DNA of 64,000 bases from Oncomelania hupensis (taxonomy: Eukaryota; Mollusca; Gastropoda; Littorinimorpha; Pomatiopsidae), in contig CM072516.1 in the NCBI GenBank assembly GCA_036898135.1, positions 20,016,693 through 20,080,692 on the forward strand, in the 5' to 3' direction. Of this stretch, positions 52,982 to 64,000 are shown piece by piece. Positions within the stretch are counted from its first letter, which is position 1, and every line of letters starts with the position of its first letter. Both the position numbers and the translations under genes were made by a program. The notes under the pieces were generated by a model, which was not told where the DNA came from, searched no databases, and saw only the letters and a program-made list of their open reading frames with translations.

Positions 52982-53135
52982 TTATGTCCTGAAAACATTT
53001 CGTGTACTGTAAATTGTTCATGTATCCCTTTATAAATGGGGCAAGGGCTAGATGTAAAGAAGCACCCCCTGCTTACTCTTCACCCTGATAAATAAACAGA
53101 TTTTCTGTCTGTCTCTCTCTCTGTCTCTCTCTGTC

Positions 53136-53195
<60 letters not shown>

Positions 53196-53991
53196 TCTTT
53201 TGTTTTTTCTTTCCATTTTTCCTTCCTAAGTTTGGGTGGTTTGCATCCAAGTGCAATACCAATTTTCTTATTTTTAAATTCTGTGTGTGTGTGTGTGTGT
53301 GTGTGTGTTTACAGGTGCTGCGGATTAGACGAGGAGAACTAACAGTGGTCAGGCACCCAAGTTCTGTGTAAGGTGCTAAACCTGAAAACTATCTTCCTTG
53401 TGTTCAATGTAAAGGGTAGATTTTTGAAAACAATTTATCGCTACATTCAATCAATCATTTTATTGTCCGGTTTACCCTATAACCAATGTTTTATGTCATC
53501 TTATTCAATAATATGTAGATATTTAGCAATCGTTACATATATAAAATTAAAACTTACAACAAACGAGGGAAAAATGATTTCGTAAACTGCGAATTTTTTG
53601 TTGCATTTTACCATGCCATATTTCGATATATTTATTTACTTTACAAGAATGCAAGTTTTTGTGTGCATGAAAATCGTTTCTTTTGTTTTACTTGAGTGGT
53701 AAAGATGTTGTTGTGTCAAAGGGAGAAAGGTGTATAGGGAAGATGCACTTAAACAAAATACATAAAAATGTACATTGAAAGTACCCTTTTCAATACCTAT
53801 TAAGGTGCTAGTAATTTTGTGCCCAAAATGCCTTAGATGTCACAGATTTTAACCTTTATTTTAAAACAATTTAACCCATGTAAATGCCAATTACCTAAAA
53901 GGAATATTTGGCATATTTGTTTTGCATAATGATCTGCTGTAATAAAGTTTAAAGTGAAAATAAACATTCAGTAAAAGTTTTATTTAAAAAA
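52982..53991. other. Spacer with TC/TCTG and GT microsatellites
   Basis: (TCTG/TC)n at about 53104-53199 and (GT)n at 53283-53309. No supported gene. Confidence 0.6.
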
Positions 53992-54716
<725 letters not shown>

Positions 54717-55075
54717 TTATAAAGTAAAAAGCCTAAACAAAATTTCGAAGACACGATTATGTATTCTTTCTTTCTCACATGCGTGAGTATATATGCCGCA
54801 TATCTCATGTATATGTGCATTTGTATTGAGATACGTTGTACATTGTATATATATATATAGTACTTTTATTTCAATTTTGTGAGTATGATTGCTTGTGTGT
54901 ATGCGTGTTATCCTGATAGTATTCATACTACTTATTTGTAGTTCATGTATGTTGTTACAATGTACTCACATCTATTATATATTTGCATGTGTTAAGGACT
55001 AGCTGGAAGAAAGGACCTCTGGACCTAAAGCTACTATCCTTATGTAATAAACGTTTTTCAGTTTCAGTTTCAGTT
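54717..55075 (+). mobile_element. 3' UTR and (TTTCAG)n tail of the LINE fragment
   Basis: AT-rich, with AATAAACG followed by three TTTCAG units near 55045-55070. Repeat-unit tails are typical of non-LTR elements. Confidence 0.6.
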
Positions 55076-55269
55076 TCTCTCTCTCTCTCCCTCTCTCCCC
55101 TCTTTCTCTCCCTCTCTCCTCCCTCTCTCTCTGTCCTTCTTCTTCTCCTTTCTTCTTTTTCTTCTTCTTCTTGTTCTTCTTTTCAAGTGTTCCTTACCTT
55201 AGTTCTTAAAAAAAATCGGATTACTCATTTCATGTTTAGTTCGTTGCCAAATTTTCAGGCGATTCGGGT

Positions 55270-55735
55270 TGTCAACGCACGGGAGGATCCTTGTGCGACC
55301 CCACCCCAAAATACGCAGGGATTTCAGGAGGATGCCGCACCACCTGCCGCGGTTGCTTCCCTGTTCTTAATAAATAGGCGGTGTGTGCAATTGAGGACAA
55401 AGTCACAGCATCAAAGATGAGAAACACGCGCGCATTTGCACCATAAATGCGTACACTCTGCGTATGATGGTGATATAAATCGACTTCTTCACTCAAATAT
55501 GAATTTATGAATGATTGAGAACAATATAGTCTGAGAATGATATAGTCAAATACGATGGTATAGTACTCGGACTGAGATGTTCCAGCTGTTGTTCAAATTG
55601 AAATAAGATGAAATAACTTATTTGAAGTATGGAGACTGGAGAATATAAACAAATGATCTTGCAGACGCGGAGTTGAACATCACGAAAAACAAAACAAACG
55701 ATTGCTGACACAGGAGACGCCTGATTTTCGCGACA
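55270..55735 (-). repeat. Possible 3' LTR of the decayed Gmr1-type element
   Basis: The plus strand starts TGTCAACG and ends CGCGACA, roughly inverted ends. On the minus strand a purine-rich TTCAGAAGGGACC precedes it, 35 bases after the RNase H end. There is no second copy in the window to confirm it. 55076-55269 is a CT-rich spacer. Confidence 0.3.
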
Positions 55736-55770
55736 TAGGTCCCTTCTGAAACTAAAAATCTAGTTTTTAG

Positions 55771-57835
55771 CTAATTCTCGTTCGTGAAAGAGCGGCTCAT
55801 GTAGTCAGCACCCACGTTGTCTTTCCCTTTGATGATTCTCACTTTGTAGTAGTATTGTTGGAGAGCAAGAGCCCATCTCATTAGTCGGCCGTTTTCTGTT
55901 TTTGACTTCTCCAGGTATTGGAGTGGTTGATGGTCGGTCTCAAAAACGAATTGCTTCCCATATAAGTATGGTTCAAACTTCTTGATGGCCCGAACGGATG
56001 CTATGCATTCCTTCTCAATCGTAGCATAGTTTCTTTCCGCATTCTTCAGTTTTCTGCTAGCGTAAGCCACAGGTTGCGGTCCGTCTCCGTGATCCTGCAA
56101 TAGGATTGCTCCTATGGCTTTGTCAGATGCGTCCGTACGTAGCACAAACTCCTTTTCCTTGTCAAGTAACCTCATGATGGGTTTGCTGCACAGGTGATTC
56201 TTCAAGGTGGAAAAAGCTTTTTCAGCTGTTTCGTTCCACTGTACTCGGTCTGGCTGCTTGGCTTTGGTCATATCTGTGAGTGGGCTAGCGATTTCGGCAA
56301 AGTTTGGAACAAACTTCCGATAGTAACCGGCTAGTCCTAGGAAAGCTCGTACTTCTTTCTTTGTAGTGGGTCTTTCTGCTTTTGCAAGTTTCCATATTTT
56401 GTCGTCCTCTGGTTGAATCTTCCCTTTCCCTTTTTGATGTCCCAGGTATGACAGTTCCTGGAACCCAAGGTGGCACTTTGATGGTTTGGCCGTGAGCCCT
56501 GCGTGCTCTAATCTTGTCAGCACTTGATCTAGAGCTTCCAAGTGCTCCTCCCATGTTTCGGATGCGATCAGTATGTCGTCAATGAAGTTGTCGACATCGT
56601 CTCTGCCCATGGGTTGTAATAATTTCCTCATCATGCGGATGAAAATTGCCCCTGCTGTTTTTAGTCCAAATGGCATGGTGGTCCATTGGTATTGACCGTA
56701 TGGTGTCGAGAATGCTGTCTTGTGACGATCCTTTTCATCCACAGGAATTTGCCAGTAGCCTTTGGATAAGTCGAGTTTCGAAAACTATTTTGCGTTGCTG
56801 AGTTTCGCAAAAAGCTGATCGACGTCGGGCATAGGTTCACTGTCGAATTCGATTTCATTGTTTAGTTTCCGGTAATCTATACAGAATCGAATTGAACCAT
56901 CTTTTTTCTTCACCAGTACAATGGGCGCGCTGTATGCTGATATGCTGGGTCCTATCACTCCGAGTTTGATCATCTCTTGCACCTCCTTTTGGACGGTGTC
57001 TCTCGCTGCGTGGGGTAATGGATATTGTTTCACGTGCACTGGTTTTTCAGAGCGAGTACGCAAATGGCATTTCTCCAAAACTGTTTTGCCTGGTAGATCG
57101 CTTAACACTGTTTCGTGGTTTGGGCATATTTCGATGATCTGAGCTTTCTGAGATGCCTCCAACTCAGGGTTGATGAGAATATCTTGATGAGTCTCAGTGC
57201 GATCCAAAGGGATGGATGACAGAGCATTTATGTACTCTTGCAATAACTCATCTTTCCCGTCAATGCTGATTTCATCTTCATGCATCACCACTGCTATTGC
57301 GGGTTCTGGTTCTCTTTCCACATATTCTTTCAGGAGATTTGCATGGTATGTTTTCAACTTACCGTTTATCTCCACCTTATAGGTGTATTGGTTCACTTTC
57401 TCCTGTACTGTGAAAGGTCCCTTCCAAGTCAATTCCAGCTTGTTGTTCTTTTCTGGAAGTAGCAGCAATACTCTTGTTCCTTTTCTCAATTCCCTCATCT
57501 TGGCCTTTTTGTTGAATTGGCACGCGTGTCGTGCCGTCGCCGTTTCCAGGTGTTTTCTGGCAATAGCGCATGTTTCCTCGATCCTGTTTCTCAAATCAGT
57601 CACGTATTGCGCGGCTGTTCGGGTCTCAGGCGCTATATTCGTGTTCACCCACAGCTCCTTGAGTATCTGAAGTGGTCCTCTTGCTGTTCTCCCGTACAGT
57701 AATTCAAAAGGTGAGAATGACGTGGACTCCTGTGGAACCTCCCTGTATGCAAATAACAAGGCAGATATTAGTCTGTCCCATTCTGTAGGCTGCTCCAGAC
57801 ACATCTTTCTGATCATCTGCTTTAGGGTACCGTTG
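55771..57835 (-). pseudogene. Gmr1-type pol: integrase C-terminal part, RT, RNase H
   Basis: Minus strand. Integrase end (WDRLISALLFAYREVPQES, FELLYG) precedes the C-terminal integrase domain and then RT, so integrase lies upstream of RT. RT shows VKKKDGSIRFCIDYRKLN, DLSKGYWQIP and the catalytic DNFIDDILIASETW (FIDD). RNase H shows LRTDASDKAIGAILL, EKECIASVRAIKKFE and TDHQPLQYL, ending GADYMSRS. An in-frame TAG at 56785-56787 interrupts RT before DLSKGYW. The missing integrase part is at 58335-58440, beyond a MITE. Confidence 0.88.
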
Positions 57836-58334
57836 CAGGGGCGGATCTTTCCATTGTCAAAAATTTGAATATAATGGTTAAAATCTGTGCAATCTGGTGC
57901 ATTTGGGGCATTATTTTAAGGACTGAAAATAGTATTGTTTTGTGCTAAAAGTCCTCTTTTAGTCCCCTCCCCCCCCCCACACACACACAAACACCCCTCT
58001 GCAAACTCTGATGATAAAATTTACAATAGCAGAACATCTTGCATAAAGGCTTATACAAAGACAGATAAAGTTAATGCAAATAAAACAAGAAACAGCCACT
58101 CACATCAGTTTTATTCAACACTGACCTGATGCATGTACAAGTTTGGTCACAAAAAAAAAACAAAAAAAAAACACAACTAATTTGGAGGTACATGAAACTG
58201 TGTGGTGAGTGAAAATTAGTAATTTTGTTCTCTTCTTTCTTCTCCTTTTCTCCCTCCTTTTTTTTTCTTTTTTTTTTGGACCGCTAGGGGGGTGTGCACG
58301 TGCACAAGTCGCACAAGAACAAGATCCGCCCCTG
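57836..58334. mobile_element. MITE inserted in the integrase, 14-bp TIR, TSD CGTTG
   Basis: CAGGGGCGGATCTT at 57836-57849 is perfectly inverted at 58321-58334. CGTTG occurs on both sides (57831-57835, 58335-58339). 499 bp, no transposase. It shares GTGCAATCTGGTGCA with the MITE at 51846, so the two are probably related. A CAGGGGCGGATC end is common in hAT-like elements. Confidence 0.9.
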
Positions 58335-58440
58335 CGTTGAATCTTTCAACCAACCCGTTTGCTTGAGTGTGATAAGGTGTCGTTGTCATTCCCTTGACAC
58401 TCAACAATCGTTGTAGATCATTTGCCTGCTTGATAAAGAC
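58335..58440 (-). pseudogene. Gmr1-type integrase core fragment
   Basis: The minus strand encodes QANDLQRLLSVKGMTTTPYHTQANGLVERFN, with the catalytic Glu of the core. It joins in frame to the integrase C-terminal part at 57835 apart from the MITE. The element is truncated at about 58440. Confidence 0.8.
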
Positions 58441-58507
58441 ATGATGGTGCCTCATTCTAATCACCTAAGATCTTCACTGGCAATTTCGTCTCAAAACGTC
58501 CAAGTTA

Positions 58508-58668
58508 GGAATCGAGGTAGAATTATCGTAAGACTAGATCCCAAATTCATGAGATCAACTCCCCAAATTACGGACTGAAGCAAAACAGTAGTAGAATTTT
58601 AGTTGAAGATGATGTTCAATCCGTAATTCGGAATTTGGGGTTTTGTCTTACGATTCTACTGGAATCGA
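58508..58668. repeat. Imperfect inverted repeat (foldback)
   Basis: GGAATCGAGGTAGAATTATC at the left pairs with GATTCTACTGGAATCG at the right. Inside, CCCCAAATTACGGACTGAA pairs with the complement of TTCAATCCGTAATTCGG. It could form a hairpin of roughly 160 bp. No gene lies in 58441-59069. Confidence 0.65.
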
Positions 58669-59069
58669 AACAAAGAGCTTATACAGTCTTTGATCGAAAT
58701 AAAGCAATTACCTTGCCGCATTCTGCCTGTCCTCTCAGTTTCGAGTTCGTCAATTCACAAACATAGCATGACTGCCTCGCAAAAACAACAAACCCCGTTA
58801 CGGAAGCTAAGTATAATTGTTGGCTATTTTTAGCACTGTGACGTAATAATCGAAAATTAGAGTTTCGGCACAGGGCAATGTAAGGGAGCTAACCATTTTT
58901 TTCAGTTTTGTATATAAATCGATGTGAAACATTGTTGTGAGCAAAAATGCTCTTGATGAACAGATGACTCAAAGCAATGTATTAGCAATGGTAACATTGT
59001 GGGGCATTATAAACGCCCCACAAAAAATGTCTGCCCCACAGCAAACTCCCAAATGTGGGGCAGAAATGT

Positions 59070-59150
59070 AGCAATTCTGCAGGAATGTTGTCCACTCCCG
59101 CTGACTTCACTTTCTTAAGTGTTTGCACTGCTGCCTCAACTTCTTCTATA
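59070..59150 (-). pseudogene. Short RTE-like LINE fragment
   Basis: The minus strand reads EEVEAAVQTLKKVKSAGVDNIPAELL, matching about 26 residues before the RT domain of 47980-51084. Both ends are broken. Confidence 0.8.
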
Positions 59151-59354
59151 GACAGGTGACAGCTACCCAGCTCTCGATAATAACCCATCAGCCTCCCGTG
59201 TGTCCCACTCTGACAACAATCCGGTATTCACGGCTTAATGTCTCTCCAACCTGGTTTCTTCCTTACACCTCCTAACGATTCGACTACCTCCCAAGTCCAA
59301 GCATCGAATGAAAGTTCCGGGAAAATTTCTGCAATATGCATCTCAAACTGAGCT

Positions 59355-60108
59355 CATACCTGTCAAGTGCTACGGATTTTTGCGTAGCGCTACGCATTTT
59401 AAACATTTTCCCATTGCTACGGCGTATTACAAAGCTGCTACGCAATTTTTCAAAAATGACGATAATATTTTTTAATTTAACCAAGGGGTTTTTTGCGCGA
59501 AAGTAGTCTGTTCCGGTCGAGTCCGGTTTAAAGACACTAAGTAAAAGCACCGCACTTCCGCAACACGTGTTCGTTCAGAACTTCTGTCTATTATATCAGC
59601 TGCCATTTAGTTATATTTTTATGAAATTAATTGGTATAAGCTTTTGTGCAATGCTAATAGTTCTTTTCTTGGCATTGTAAACCATGTTTTGTGAATAAGC
59701 AAATTTGTTTTGGGGGGAAAAAGTTCATCTGCTTTTTCTGTGTCAGTGATTGTCTCCCTTGTTTTTTGGTGTTTTTTTTTAATGATTGCCTAGCTTATTT
59801 TCTGTCTGTATCAGTGTATGTTTTATATATATAATTTTTGTTTTTTGCATTTTCACTTTTATTTTGAAAAACGTACATGAAAATGTTTATAATGATAATG
59901 ATAAGGTAATAGCTAAAGTGTTGTGCATTAACAAGATTTTACAATAAATTTGTAAACACATTGGATGTGTGTGTTTATATTGGATGCAGAAATTTCCAGT
60001 TTTGTTGCGAATCGCGTGATTCACATTAGTGCTACACCAAACCTCCATTTGCTATGGTTTTTCTGTTAAATTGCTACACCACAACCCGAAAACCCCTTGA
60101 CAGGTATG
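59355..60108. mobile_element. Non-autonomous DNA transposon, TIR CATACCTGTCAAG, TSD TGAGCT
   Basis: CATACCTGTCAAG at the left and its complement at the right end, with TGAGCT on both sides (59349-59354, 60109-60114). 754 bp. The left part is rich in CTACGC/GCGTAGCG motifs. No intact transposase. Confidence 0.78.
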
Positions 60109-60284
60109 TGAGCTCAATGATTGGTTCCTTAGCACTGCAAAAACAAGCTTCACCCTGACCGCGCGTGCTAACATTCATAACACATTATACAATTTCTTGA
60201 CCTAGACTCTCGCAGAGCGACTTGTTATTGTCCCTTTACTGATAAACAAAGTGCCCACAACCCTCTTCCGCAGTTTTGCCATGA

Positions 60285-62474
60285 CAACCCTGATTGTTTC
60301 GCTCAGTGTAAAACCAATCCATTCTCGAATGTTATCCTCTCACCTCTTTTTCGGTCTCCCTCTTCTTCTACCTCCTTGCAGTGTGCCTTGCAGGATGGTC
60401 TTTGCAAGACCTAATGATCTGGTGACGTGGCCATACCATCGGAGTTTCCGTTTTTTCACCACTGTGAGCAGGCAATCGTGTTGTCCAATGGCTTCTGTGT
60501 TGGTCTGTCGGACTTCGTCGTTGGTGATGTGTTGGGTATAGGAAATTCCCAGAAGTCTTCTGTACCACCTCATCTCCATGCTTTGTATTCTTCGTTGTAG
60601 ATCTGCTGTGGGGGTCCATGCTTCGCAAGCATATAGGAAGATGGAGATGACAAGGGAGCGCAGCAGTCTAACTTTGGAATGTAGAATGATGGGCCTGTCT
60701 TTCCAACTGGGTTAACCTTGTCAGGGCAGCGATCTTGTAGAGGACTTCCTGTCGGGACCCATTGTCTGACACAATGGCTCCCAAATATTTGAAGTTATGC
60801 ACTGTGTTGGGGGATTGGCCTTGGACTTTGATGTCCGTATTAATGCCATTGGTGTTGTTGGTCATCATTTTGGTCTTCTCTGCACTTATTTTTATTCCAT
60901 AAGCTCTGGAGGTGGTGTCAAGCCTCTGTACCAGCTGTTCAAGTACTTGTTCCTCTCCAGACAATCCATCAATGTCATCCGCAAAACGAAGATTTGAGAT
61001 TGCTTTACCTCCTATCCTAACTGTGCCTTCGCGATCTGCAAGAGCATCTGACATTAGGCGCTCTAGAAGATGTTGAAGAGTGTTGGAGAGAGTAGGCATC
61101 CTTGACGCACACCGATTGTTGTTCTGAACCAGTTTCCGATGACGCTGTTATGGAGGACTGCACTGGTAGCCTTGTCATATAGGCTTTTGATGACCACAAT
61201 AATTTTAGGGCTGATGTTGTACACTTTCATTGTTGCCCATAAAGCTGCATGCCAGACTCGTTCAAACGCCTTCTTGAAGTCTATGAACACATGATATAGA
61301 TGTTGTTGGTGCTGTATGTATTTTTCACAGATTATTCTGAGGTTGAAAATCTGTTCAGTGGTACTTCACCCTGCCCTGAATCCTGCTTGTTCTTCAGTTA
61401 TGATTTGTTCAGCTTGGGGTTTCAACCTGTTGAGTATTATTTTCAGGAGGACCTTGCTGGGATGGCTGATGAGGCTGATGGTGCGGTAATTTTCACACTC
61501 GTGAAGGTTACCTTTTTCGGGAAGAGTGATGACAAGCGACTGGGTCCATGGTGTAGGCCACTCTCCACTCTGCCAGATCTTGTTACAGAGAATGGTGATA
61601 GCATCAATCATCGCTTCTCCTCCTGCTTGTAGCAAATCCGCGGGAACGGTGTCCACTCCCGCTAACTTCCCTTTCTTCAGCGATTGCACTGCTGCCTCAA
61701 CTTCTTCCTGGAGAATTGGGAGGATTTCTTCTTCTCTGTTCTCGGGACATGCTAGAACTGATGGGTCTCCATTTGGTGTATGGTTGTAAAGGTCAGAGCA
61801 GTACTCTGTCCATCTGTCCAAGACTTCTTGTTCTTCTGTAAGGCATATGCCAGACTTGCTTTGGATCGCGGAGACTTTGGGCTTGTCAGCCGCTTCACAG
61901 TCTGGTAGGCCTTCTTGCTGTTGTTCTTGTTCAGAATGTTCTCTATTTCCTGGCATTAATCTTCTATCCAGTTCTCCTTTGCTGTGCGCATGCCTTTTCG
62001 GATGTCATTGTTGATTTTTCGGTAGACATCAACTCCCTGTGAGGTGTTCTTTTTCTTTTTTTTCTTTTTTTTAATCTCTCTTCGTTTAGCACACAGATCC
62101 AAAAGTTCAGATGTGATCCACAGCTTCTTATTTGGTCGGTGCTTGCCAAGGATCTCAGTGGCGGCATCTGTCACAGCTGAGTTGAAGATGGTGGTCATGG
62201 TGTTGACATCTACTTCACCAGCCCCAAAATGAGCAGTGGTGCAAATTTCCCTCCAATTGTGGCCTGAAATAGTTCTGCCACATCCGGGTCTTGCAGTTTG
62301 TCCAGGTCGAACTTCAGTCTAGTGCACTTTTGCTGTATTTACTCTCTTCGAGTGGAGCCGGATAGACATCATCACGACATGGTGGTCGCTTCCGATGTCT
62401 GCTCCTGGAAAAGTGCGTGTCCTGCCAATGGTGATGCTTGATCTGAAGCGTTTCTTGACCATGATGTAGTCGAT
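60285..62474 (-). pseudogene. RTE-like LINE, 5'-truncated and frameshifted
   Basis: Matches 48075-50258 in order. The minus strand shows pieces KKLWITSELLDLC, SAIQSKSGICLTEEQEVLDRWTEYCSDLYNH, FIDFKKAFERVWHAALW, GVRQGCLLSPTLFNIF and LRFADDIDGLSG in different frames. The endonuclease N-terminal half and the tail are missing. The copy is broken at 62474. Confidence 0.87.
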
Positions 62475-62603
62475 TTCATTCGCCAAAAAAGGCAAGTCCC
62501 GAAGTCGAACGAAGCTCTCCGATGTTTTACGAACGAATGCTTGCAGGACTACGTGAAACCACAGGTTGGGAAGTCTCGTCTTTCGTAGTCCTCGATTACA
62601 TAC

Positions 62604-63241
62604 TGTTACGTTGAAACGCGAATGGTAGTACGTCAGAAACGCGCAAGATAGATCTAATCGTTTCGTTTCGCAAAGTATTCAATAATGGAGTTTATTTACC
62701 TTTGATTTGAGTTTGCATTGTTGTTAGGAGAGGCTTTGTATAACGTTGATAATTTTCGTTAGTCGATATTGTTGTAGAATCTTCTGGGTCGGCTTGTTTA
62801 CTATCGATCGAAGATTCGGGATAATTGTAGAAATTTGAAGGAACGATCTGGAAGGAGAAGAAATGTGTAATGACGTAAGTCAGTGATGACGATCTTTAGT
62901 TCGATTGGTGGCAGTACGTCATTTCTACCATGTACCAAATTGTTCCAGAAAAGAAAGAGGTTATTTAATCGTGTGCCGAGTTGCTGTTAAAATAGTAAAG
63001 TTGTTGATAGTGATTTGGAAAGTTGCTGTGAAAGTTGTTGAGTTGAATTGAGAATTGTATGCAGTTGTTGATGTATGCTGAATAAAAGTGGAAAACTTCA
63101 TACGTCGACTTTGTGATTTGTATGCTGTTTGGACGGGCTGCGTGAATAAACGAATCTGAGTTACACCTTATCAGGACTTCAGCATCGGGGCTGAATCAAA
63201 TACTGATAACGAAAAACACCATCATCGAACTGAGTGTAACA
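62604..63241 (+). repeat. 5' LTR of a further Ty3/gypsy-type element (638 bp)
   Basis: TGTTACG at the left and GTGTAACA at the right, followed by a PBS. AATAAA lies at 63081-63086. Upstream of a TATA-like TTATTTAA (62961) is TTCCAGAAAAGAA (62943-62955), HSF half-sites at 5-bp steps. The second LTR lies outside the window, so the borders rest on the inverted ends and the PBS. The 129 bp at 62475-62603 are unassigned flank. Confidence 0.7.
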
Positions 63242-63244
63242 TTT

Positions 63245-63262
63245 TGGGGGTCAAGCCGCGAT
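63245..63262 (+). promoter_or_regulatory. Primer binding site
   Basis: TGGGGGTCAAGCCGCGAT, three bases after the LTR. The TGG start fits, but I could not name the tRNA. Confidence 0.5.
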
Positions 63263-63668
63263 TCACGCCATAGCCAAGGGTTCAACTGCTACAACAAGCG
63301 AGTCAACGTTACGAGAGGCAGTCATCGAGGGTAGCCGCCAACGAGTTGCGTCGAGAGGGGCCAACATACTGGGACTACATCCGATAGATTCGGGTTGACT
63401 GCAAGGGCGTGTAGTCGCTGAGAGTTGCTTCGTGAGCGAACAACAGATCGGGACTACGTGGCTGCCGCAGGACTACGTCGAGGGACAGTCTCGGAGCTAC
63501 ATCGCCAGTGTTACAGAGAGCGACGAGCGGACGTCGCGTCTACTTCAGCACAGGAGCGTGCACATCAACACCAGCGTGGTGCAGCGTCGCATACGACGAG
63601 GACAGCGGGGCCTGCGTCAGCGAAGGCGACTAGTGGCAAGCATCAGCGCTACTGCAGAAAGCGTGCTG

Positions 63669-63793
63669 TTCTAGAACAGTCTAGAAAGGTACAGCACAGT
63701 CAAGAACTTTCCAGAAAAGAACCTTCCAGAAAAGAACTTTCCAGAAAAGAACCTTCTAGAAAATAACTTTCCAGAAAAGAACTTTCCAGAAGC
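63669..63793 (+). promoter_or_regulatory. Array of heat-shock-like elements before the gag start
   Basis: TTCTAGAA at 63669-63676 is followed by six 15-bp units starting at 63704, 63719, 63734, 63749, 63764 and 63779, with consensus GAACTTTCCAGAAAA. In each unit the 5-bp steps read GAA, TTC, GAA; the fifth unit begins TAA instead. Each full unit fits GAAnnTTCnnGAA. The array lies in the leader and ends 7 bp before the gag ATG. HSF binding is inferred. Confidence 0.6.
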
Positions 63794-63799
63794 ATCAAG

Positions 63800-64000
63800 A
63801 TGGCTGACTTCTGGCAGAAAGGGGTTGAACTAAATCTAAAAGGCAAACAGCTGACGGAGTACGTCAAATGCCAGGAGAGAATATTGCGTGAAGAAAGAGA
63901 AGAACAGCGACGGCGCGAAGAACGAGAATTAGAAGAGCAGCGTCGCCGTGAAGAAAGAGAATTGGAAGAGAAGCGTCTAGAAAAAGAAATAGAGTTAGAA
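63800..64000 (+). CDS. Gag N-terminus of the terminal element (runs off the window)
   Basis: ATG 63800 opens MADFWQKGVELNLKGKQLTEYV, then a highly charged EER/RRREERELEE coiled coil, 67 codons up to the window end. The start is chosen because it follows the leader and resembles the gag start at 28557. The same style of gag in the two Gmr1-type elements suggests membership of that group, but pol is not visible. Confidence 0.75.
   Translation, partial: MADFWQKGVELNLKGKQLTEYVKCQERILREEREEQRRREERELEEQRRREERELEEKRLEKEIELE

Noticed and set aside
53373..53585. 70-codon AT-rich frame in the spacer
   Set aside because: Hydrophobic AT-driven composition, no neighbour context.
63425..63766. 113-codon frame with SRKE repeats in the last leader
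   Set aside because: The repeat follows from the 15-bp heat-shock-like units, the frame stops before the gag ATG, and no domain is seen.

Overview
This is a eukaryotic genomic window made almost entirely of transposable elements. I find no host protein-coding gene, rRNA or tRNA gene. The repeat types (Ty3/gypsy elements with a Gmr1-type domain order, RTE-like and CR1/L2-like LINEs, tRNA-derived and LINE-tailed SINEs, hAT-like MITEs, many microsatellites) suggest a marine invertebrate, possibly a mollusc or other lophotrochozoan. That is an inference from repeat content and the species cannot be fixed from the sequence.

1-15399 is a tandem array, LTR-internal-LTR-internal-LTR, of one Ty3/gypsy family. 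Its LTRs are about 2.0 kb, the PBS fits tRNA-Leu, and integrase lies upstream of reverse transcriptase, the order typical of Gmr1 elements. The middle LTR looks like a hybrid of the outer two, so the array probably arose by unequal LTR-LTR recombination. Both copies share the same in-frame stop before RNase H. 15437-25002 is a three-level nest: an RTE-like LINE copy (minus) was hit by a conventional gypsy element (minus, 15610-24266, TSD GTGAT), and a CR1/L2-like LINE (plus, 15631-about 19510) then landed inside that element's LTR.

26790-34832 is a second Gmr1-type element with an almost intact 1428-codon polyprotein, a tRNA-derived SINE in its leader and a duplicated PBS. 35564-40558 is a complete gypsy element of conventional order (231-bp LTRs, TSD GTGTT) killed by several stops. 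40953-44900 is an RTE-like LINE copy split by a 2135-bp solo LTR (TSD ATCTC). It is followed by a 5'-truncated LINE (44903-46195) that itself carries a SINE, and then by a long pyrimidine-rich tract.

47962-51320 holds the best preserved LINE of the window, an RTE-like copy with an uninterrupted 1034-codon endonuclease-RT ORF. 51846-52374, 57836-58334 and 59355-60108 are non-autonomous DNA transposons with terminal inverted repeats and target duplications. The one at 57836 sits precisely inside the integrase of a third, decayed Gmr1-type element (55771-58440, minus). The window ends with a 5' LTR (62604-63241), leader and gag start of another element.

The most unusual regulatory signal is heat-shock-element-like sequence in two different families. 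A canonical three-site element lies 12 bp upstream of the TATA box in the 2-kb LTRs (6514, 13689). An array of six 15-bp units, almost every 5-bp step being GAA or TTC, lies just before the gag start at 63704-63793. Whether these respond to heat cannot be told from sequence alone.
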